From NCBI GenBank assembly GCA_902547175.1, contig CACCMS010000018.1, positions 1-17,758 on the forward strand: DNA of 17,758 bases, written 5' to 3'. Below, piece after piece: positions 13,889 through 17,758 of this stretch. Position 1 is the first letter of the stretch; the number at the start of each line of letters is the position of its first letter. Origin of the DNA: Rhodospirillaceae bacterium (GTDB taxonomy: Bacteria > Pseudomonadota > Alphaproteobacteria > TMED109 > TMED131). The position numbers and the translations under genes are program-made. The notes below the pieces were generated by a model, which was given only the letters and a program-made list of their open reading frames with translations, was not told the origin of the DNA and did no database searches.

Positions 13889-14622
13889 TTATTTTTTGTT
13901 TTATGAAAATAATCCCTAAAAAAATTTACTTTTTCCATTCTAGCTAAAATGTAATCACTATTTGTATTCGCTTTTTTTTGTTTTGTATGAGAATTTATTT
14001 TATCTTTAACTAAAGATAGCGACTCTCTTTTTATTTGACTACTTCTATTTTCTTCACGGTATTCTTTATTTTCAGTAACCTGAATAAAGTTAAAATTCTT
14101 ATGATCTTTAAGAGATGCTAAAGTATTAAAGACCTTCTTAGAATATTTTTTTCTTTTTGACTTTCTATATGAATGATAATAACCAACAGCATGTTCCCAG
14201 GTTCCAAATTTAGCATAAAGAGATTTTAACATAGTTGCTGCCCATTCAACATTTTTATCCGGATCAAAAGCTTCATAAAAATTTTTGAATGCATTTGGGT
14301 GATACATATAATTAACTTGCATACATCCTAGATCTATATTTTTTTTCCCTTTTTTTGTATATTCTTTTACATAATTTACAGCTGTAACTTTGCTATCAAA
14401 AAACCTGCCTTTACCTTTTTTATTTATAGTCCAAGGCCAAGATATAAATTCTCCATTTTTAATTCTTCTTCCTGATTCAGTTAAAGACATAGATAGCAAT
14501 AGATTCTTTGGTATACCATAAATTTCTTCATACTTTTTTGTAGCTATTATGCAATCATATTTATTTGCTAACAGCACTTCTGCCAACAGATAAAAAAGAG
14601 AAAATAAGGTTGATGTTTTCAT
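13885..14622 (-). CDS. Secreted lytic transglycosylase (SLT domain)
   Basis: A 245-residue periplasmic murein lytic transglycosylase that cleaves glycan strands with anhydromuramoyl formation. A signal peptide spans about 1-19. The SLT domain covers about 20-165: SLTESGRR with catalytic Glu49, SWPWTINKKGKGRFF (61-75), DLGCMQVNYMYHPNAF (97-112), FDPDKNVEWAA and WEHAVGYYHS (142-151). This pattern resembles the single-domain SLT proteins frequent in alphaproteobacteria. Residues 170-245 form a charged, low-complexity tail with no recognisable binding domain. AGGAAT lies a few bases before the ATG as a Shine-Dalgarno. Its 3' end overlaps the 139-residue gene by 4 bp. Confidence 0.9.
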   Translation of the reverse strand: MKTSTLFSLFYLLAEVLLANKYDCIIATKKYEEIYGIPKNLLLSMSLTESGRRIKNGEFISWPWTINKKGKGRFFDSKVTAVNYVKEYTKKGKKNIDLGCMQVNYMYHPNAFKNFYEAFDPDKNVEWAATMLKSLYAKFGTWEHAVGYYHSYRKSKRKKYSKKVFNTLASLKDHKNFNFIQVTENKEYREENRSSQIKRESLSLVKDKINSHTKQKKANTNSDYILARMEKVNFFRDYFHKTKNN

Positions 14623-14675
14623 TGATTCCTATTTGCAATCCCTATGCCACAAGTAAGTTTGACTAAAACAATATT

Positions 14676-14681
14676 TATAAT
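14676..14681 (+). promoter_or_regulatory. Putative -10 element of the acyl-CoA ligase gene
   Basis: A perfect TATAAT lies 12 nt before the ATG at 14694, giving a leader of only about 6 nt. A TTGACT at 14659-14664 is too close for this -10, but would suit TAATAT at 14682-14687 with 17-bp spacing, so two placements compete. Confidence 0.35.
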
Positions 14682-14693
14682 TAATATATAGTT

Positions 14694-16328
14694 ATGTTAG
14701 GGTTAATGTCAGATCAGCAATTATTAATCTCTTCTCTTATAGAACATAGTGGAAAATATCATGGGCAGACAGAAATTGTTGATTGTGATACTGAAAATAA
14801 TATACATAAAACTAATTATTTGGATACTTTAATAAGAGTAAAAAAGTTAGCAAATAGTTTAAAAAATCTAAACGTTAATTTAGGTGATACAATAGGAACC
14901 CTAGCATGGAGTAACCTTAGACACTTTGAACTTTATTATGGAGTATCAGGTATTGGTGCAATTTGTCATACAATAAATCCTAGGCTTTTCAAAGAACAAA
15001 TTATTTATATAATTAAAGATGCAAAGAATAAATTATTGTTCGTAGATTTAGATTTTTTTGACCTAGTAGTTGAGATCTGTAATCAAATTAATACCGTTGA
15101 ATATATCATAATATTAGGACAAAAAAAGGACATACCTAATACAAAAAATTTAAGTAAGAAAGTAATTGCATATGAAGATTTAATTGAAAATGTTAGTGCT
15201 TTGAAAGAATGGCCAATATTTTCAGAGAAAACAGCTTCCTCTTTGTGTTATACATCTGGTACAACAGGAAATCCTAAAGGCGTTTTATATTCTCATAGAT
15301 CTACTTTGATCCATACTATAGCTGCTGCAAACCCTGACGCATTTAACTTATCAAGTTTAGACGTTATAATGCCTATTGCTCCAATGTTTCATGCAAATGC
15401 TTGGGGTATTCCTTATGTTGCTACTATGATAGGAGCAAAATTAGTTCTTCCAGGAAGACACTTAGATGGTAAAAGTATTTATAATTTAATGGAAAGGGAG
15501 AAGGTAACGTTTACTGCTGCTGTTCCTACAATTTGGCTAATGCTATTTCAATTTCTAGAAAAAGAAAAAAAGAAGTTAAATCATTTGAAAAGCTGCGCTA
15601 TTGGCGGGTCTGCGTGTCCAAAAGTAATGATAGAAAATTTTGCTGAAAAACATGATGTTAATGTAATACATGCATGGGGGATGACTGAAACTTCCCCTTT
15701 AGGTACTGTTAATAGACCACTTAATAAGCATCAAGAATTTACAAAAGAGCAAAAGTATGAACTAGCTACTAAACAAGGAAGACCAGTCTATGGGGTTGAT
15801 ATTAACATTAAAGATGATGAAGGTAATGATTTACCAAGAGATGGAAAAACTGCAGGTAATTTATGGGTAAAAGGACCATGGATATGTAAAGGTTATATGA
15901 ATATACTTGAAAGTGATATTCACGAAGATGATGGATGGTTTTTGACAGGAGATGTGGCTAATATAGATGAAGATGGATATATGCAAATTACTGATAGAGT
16001 TAAAGATGTTATTAAATCTGGGGGTGAATGGATTAGTACTATTGAAATTGAAAATATTACAATTGCTCACCCTAAAGTAAAGGAAGCAGCTGTTATAGGA
16101 GTTAAACATAAAAAATGGGATGAAAGACCATTACTTTTAGTTGTAAAGAGTGAAGATGTCTCTAAAGAGGAAATTTATGAATTTTTAGTTGATAAGATAG
16201 CAAAATGGTGGATGCCAGATGATATATTATTTTTAAATGAATTACCTTATACAGCAACTGGAAAAATTAGAAAAGTTGATTTAAAAACTAACTATATCAA
16301 TTATTTGATAAATCAATCATCTTTATAA
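14694..16328 (+). CDS. Acyl-CoA ligase, AMP-forming (DmdB/medium-chain acyl-CoA synthetase type)
   Basis: ANL-superfamily enzyme activating a carboxylic acid through an acyl-adenylate to the CoA thioester in the cytoplasm. The 544-residue length is standard. Motifs: P-loop [11 protein letters not shown] at 186-196, [13 protein letters not shown] (226-238), [13 protein letters not shown] (326-338), TGD at 418-420, [17 protein letters not shown] (432-448) and the A10 lysine Lys524 in YTATGKIRK. The opening MLGLM...LISSLIEH and the overall pattern match the alphaproteobacterial ligase group that includes 3-methylmercaptopropionyl-CoA ligase (DmdB) and medium/long-chain fatty acid ligases. The sequence alone cannot separate these substrates, and no other DMSP genes are in the window. 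Its 3' end overlaps the convergent coiled-coil gene by 16 bp. Confidence 0.93.
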   Translation: MLGLMSDQQLLISSLIEHSGKYHGQTEIVDCDTENNIHKTNYLDTLIRVKKLANSLKNLNVNLGDTIGTLAWSNLRHFELYYGVSGIGAICHTINPRLFKEQIIYIIKDAKNKLLFVDLDFFDLVVEICNQINTVEYIIILGQKKDIPNTKNLSKKVIAYEDLIENVSALKEWPIFSEKTASSLCYTSGTTGNPKGVLYSHRSTLIHTIAAANPDAFNLSSLDVIMPIAPMFHANAWGIPYVATMIGAKLVLPGRHLDGKSIYNLMEREKVTFTAAVPTIWLMLFQFLEKEKKKLNHLKSCAIGGSACPKVMIENFAEKHDVNVIHAWGMTETSPLGTVNRPLNKHQEFTKEQKYELATKQGRPVYGVDINIKDDEGNDLPRDGKTAGNLWVKGPWICKGYMNILESDIHEDDGWFLTGDVANIDEDGYMQITDRVKDVIKSGGEWISTIEIENITIAHPKVKEAAVIGVKHKKWDERPLLLVVKSEDVSKEEIYEFLVDKIAKWWMPDDILFLNELPYTATGKIRKVDLKTNYINYLINQSSL

Positions 16329-16915
16329 AGCAGTTCATGAAAGTTTGCCACTAAGTCTTGAGCTTTTTTTGATATCATATCTACTTCAACTATCTTATCT
16401 TGTATTACTTTTCTATTATGTGTAATACGAGAATTATTTCTAAATATATTTACTATGTTTTCCTTTTGCATATTAAAAAGAGAATTTATTTCTTCGTCAC
16501 TAAATGAAAATTCATTTTTTGCTGGCTTATTTTTCTTTTGTTCTTTCAATGAGTTTTCTAAAAATTCTACTAATTCTTCATTAACCTTTTTTGAGTCTTC
16601 TACTGCTTCCATCATTATTTCATTAGAGGAAATAATTTTTTCAGTAACCTGCGCTGTTTTTTTATTAATTTCTATTCTTTTTTTTAAATATTCAAAAACA
16701 TCTTTTTTATTTTGAGATTCTACTATGAATTTTCTAGCTCTTTCTAGTTGCAATAATAATAATTCTCTAGTTACGTCATAAGATTCTCTATAGGCATTGT
16801 GAAGATTATCATGGTTTATACTTACTAATGCTCTATTTTTTTTTATAAGTATAGTGTTTTCTCTAACTATATCTTCTAATTCATCAAACTTACTAAACAT
16901 TTTTTTACTTCTCAT
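16313..16915 (-). CDS. Hypothetical coiled-coil protein, 200 residues
   Basis: I do not recognise this family. The protein is strongly helical and charged with heptad-like leucine/isoleucine spacing across about 5-130 (for example FDELEDIVRENTILIKKNRAL, then TRELLLLQLERARKFI) and again at about 140-195. No signal peptide, membrane span or cysteine cluster is seen. It starts 5 nt after the stop of the short frameshifted gene upstream, so the two form a minus-strand pair, and both have coiled-coil character. The 3' end runs 16 bp into the end of the acyl-CoA ligase gene. A structural or scaffolding role would be a guess. Confidence 0.8.
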   Translation of the reverse strand: MRSKKMFSKFDELEDIVRENTILIKKNRALVSINHDNLHNAYRESYDVTRELLLLQLERARKFIVESQNKKDVFEYLKKRIEINKKTAQVTEKIISSNEIMMEAVEDSKKVNEELVEFLENSLKEQKKNKPAKNEFSFSDEEINSLFNMQKENIVNIFRNNSRITHNRKVIQDKIVEVDMISKKAQDLVANFHELLYKDD

Positions 16916-16920
16916 AATTT

Positions 16921-17161
16921 CTATTTAATATTCTTATCTAATTTTTGTTTTATGGTGTCAATCTTATTTTTAATTTCTTCTTTATTTTCAATACTATTTT
17001 GATACATAAGGCTATATTTTTCGATTTCTTCCTAATAATACATTATTTTTAGAATAAAACTCTACTATTCCTGAAATAATTAAAAAAGCGCATTTTGATT
17101 CATCACCAACATTATAAATAATTGAGTTAGGTTCCCAAACTTTTTTATTACTATTATTCAT
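16921..17161 (-). pseudogene. Short cyclic-nucleotide-binding-like protein, +1 frameshift
   Basis: From the ATG at 17159-17161 the frame reads 49 residues to a TAG at 17012-17014. The stretch WEPNSIIYNVGDESKCAFLI followed by ISGIVEFY is typical of the first beta strands of a cyclic-nucleotide-binding (Crp-like) domain. Beyond about 17035 coding character continues in another frame (EEIEKYSLMYQNSIENKEEI and on to ...KLDKNIK), ending at 16921. Removing one G from GG in TTAGGAAG at about 17030-17032 joins them into a smooth 79-residue protein. Even so, most of a normal ~110-residue nucleotide-binding domain is missing. The gene lies 5 nt before the coiled-coil gene and divergent from glutamate dehydrogenase. 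It may be a recent pseudogene, a sequencing error or a genuine frameshift gene. Confidence 0.6.
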
Positions 17162-17207
17162 ATTTATTTATTATAATATAATTATAGTAAAAAAGAGAGA
17201 AGTAATA
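17162..17207. promoter_or_regulatory. Divergent promoter region of the frameshifted gene and glutamate dehydrogenase
   Basis: This 46-bp interval contains overlapping -10-like elements for both directions. TATAAT at 17172-17177 reads rightward, 30 nt before the GTG. TATAAT on the minus strand at 17170-17175 ends 8 nt before the leftward ATG. AGAGAG/GAGAAG at about 17195-17202 is the Shine-Dalgarno of the rightward gene. No -35 consensus is evident. Confidence 0.45.
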
Positions 17208-17758
17208 GTGTCTGGAAAAGAATTTTTAGAATCAGTAGATCAGGTATTTGATAATGCAGCTAAAGTATTGAAATTATCTCCTTCATTGTCTAATCAAATA
17301 AAATCTCCAAATGCTACTTATAAGGTAAATTTTGGGGTAAGAATTAATAATCAAATTAAAACATTTACTGGTTATAGGTGTGTCCATTCTGATCATCTTG
17401 AACCTGTAAAAGGCGGTATAAGGTTTTCTCTTCAAGCAGATCAATCAGAAGTTGAAGCACTTGCTGCATTAATGACTTATAAGTGTGCATTAGTGGATAT
17501 ACCTTTTGGTGGGTCAAAAGGTGCCTTAATAATAGAGCCAAATGCATATAATAAGTTTGATTTAGAAAGAATAACTAGAAGATTCGCACAAGAACTTATA
17601 AAAAGAGATATGATAAATCCCTCACAAAATGTACCTGCTCCTGATATGGGAACAGGAGAAAGAGAAATGGCTTGGATTGCTGACGAATATAGAAGACTAA
17701 ATCCAGTTGATATAAATGCTTTTGCTTGCGTAACAGGTAAACCAATTAATAAGCATGG
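17208..17758 (+). CDS. Glu/Leu/Phe/Val dehydrogenase (glutamate dehydrogenase), 3'-truncated by window edge
   Basis: N-terminal 183 residues of a cytoplasmic amino-acid dehydrogenase, most likely interconverting glutamate with 2-oxoglutarate and ammonia. It starts at GTG 17208 with a purine-rich Shine-Dalgarno about 6-12 nt upstream; no ATG fits the homology at this end. The dimerisation/substrate domain is clear: PVKGGIRFS (66-74) with Lys68, MTYKCALVDIPFGGSKGA (89-106) with Lys92 and Lys104, and NVPAPDMGTGEREMAWI with the catalytic Asp. The window ends inside the VTGKPINKHGG-type segment just before the nucleotide-binding domain. Leu and Phe dehydrogenases share the fold, but the KGGIRF and PAPDMGT forms favour glutamate. 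The coenzyme cannot be judged without the Rossmann half. Confidence 0.93.
   Translation, partial: MSGKEFLESVDQVFDNAAKVLKLSPSLSNQIKSPNATYKVNFGVRINNQIKTFTGYRCVHSDHLEPVKGGIRFSLQADQSEVEALAALMTYKCALVDIPFGGSKGALIIEPNAYNKFDLERITRRFAQELIKRDMINPSQNVPAPDMGTGEREMAWIADEYRRLNPVDINAFACVTGKPINKH

Noticed and set aside
14623..14693. Possible small RNA or tRNA in the spacer before the acyl-CoA ligase
   Set aside because: No tRNA cloverleaf, hairpin or conserved RNA motif is visible in these 71 bp; it is explained by divergent promoters and a Shine-Dalgarno.
17365..17547. 60-residue minus-strand ORF inside glutamate dehydrogenase
   Set aside because: It is antisense to conserved active-site segments of the dehydrogenase.
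1..17758. Mobile elements, CRISPR arrays, phage genes or toxin-antitoxin pairs
   Set aside because: No transposase, integrase, direct-repeat array or terminal repeats were seen on either strand; short A/T runs are compositional.

Overview
The window is a very AT-rich (roughly 30% GC by eye), tightly packed bacterial chromosome segment with about 21 protein genes and almost no intergenic DNA. The gene families (a TAG-free PCu(A)C chaperone, a CIA30-like protein, an alphaproteobacterial-type acyl-CoA ligase, an SLT transglycosylase, a PhrB-type photolyase with DUF2256, a small glutamate dehydrogenase), the strong AT bias and the overlapping gene ends suggest a streamlined marine alphaproteobacterium of the SAR11/AEGEAN-169 type. 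That assignment is an inference from style and content; no rRNA or tRNA is present to confirm it.

Layout. 1-2052: the 3' part of a CaiB/BaiF CoA-transferase (it enters from the left edge) and a Tas-like aldo/keto reductase. 2041-4604: endonuclease III (minus strand), a DUF4149 membrane protein, a periplasmic copper chaperone (minus strand) divergent from a secreted CIA30-domain protein across only 13 bp, then a hot-dog thioesterase. 4649-8522: typA/bipA facing oligopeptidase B. 8582-11652: a plus-strand run of photolyase-family protein, a 44-residue DUF2256 zinc-ribbon protein, a TVP38/DedA-like membrane protein and an HpcH/HpaI aldolase, with gaps of 2-6 nt. 11653-13888: a strong promoter, a secreted PQQ-dependent (sorbosone/glucose dehydrogenase-like) propeller protein, a textbook terminator, a secreted c-type cytochrome and an unknown protein. 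13885-16915: a secreted lytic transglycosylase (minus), an acyl-CoA ligase of the DmdB/medium-chain type (plus), and an unknown coiled-coil protein (minus). 16921-17758: a short, apparently frameshifted gene with a cyclic-nucleotide-binding-like start (minus), divergent from the 5' part of a Glu/Leu/Phe/Val dehydrogenase that leaves at the right edge.

How the genes fit together. Most are housekeeping (translation GTPase, DNA repair, peptidase) or carbon and energy metabolism (CoA transferase, acyl-CoA ligase, thioesterase, aldolase, glutamate dehydrogenase). A periplasmic oxidation module (quinoprotein dehydrogenase plus cytochrome c) is the best-equipped expression unit: consensus -35, long leader with Shine-Dalgarno, perfect hairpin terminator. 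The most noteworthy points are a PhrB-family photolyase that has lost all four iron-sulfur cysteines, an endonuclease III with an altered cysteine cluster, a repeated promoter geometry implying leaderless transcripts, a 13-bp bidirectional start region serving two secreted respiratory-assembly-like proteins, and a +1 frameshift in the small gene next to glutamate dehydrogenase. I see no mobile element, CRISPR array, tRNA, rRNA or phage gene.
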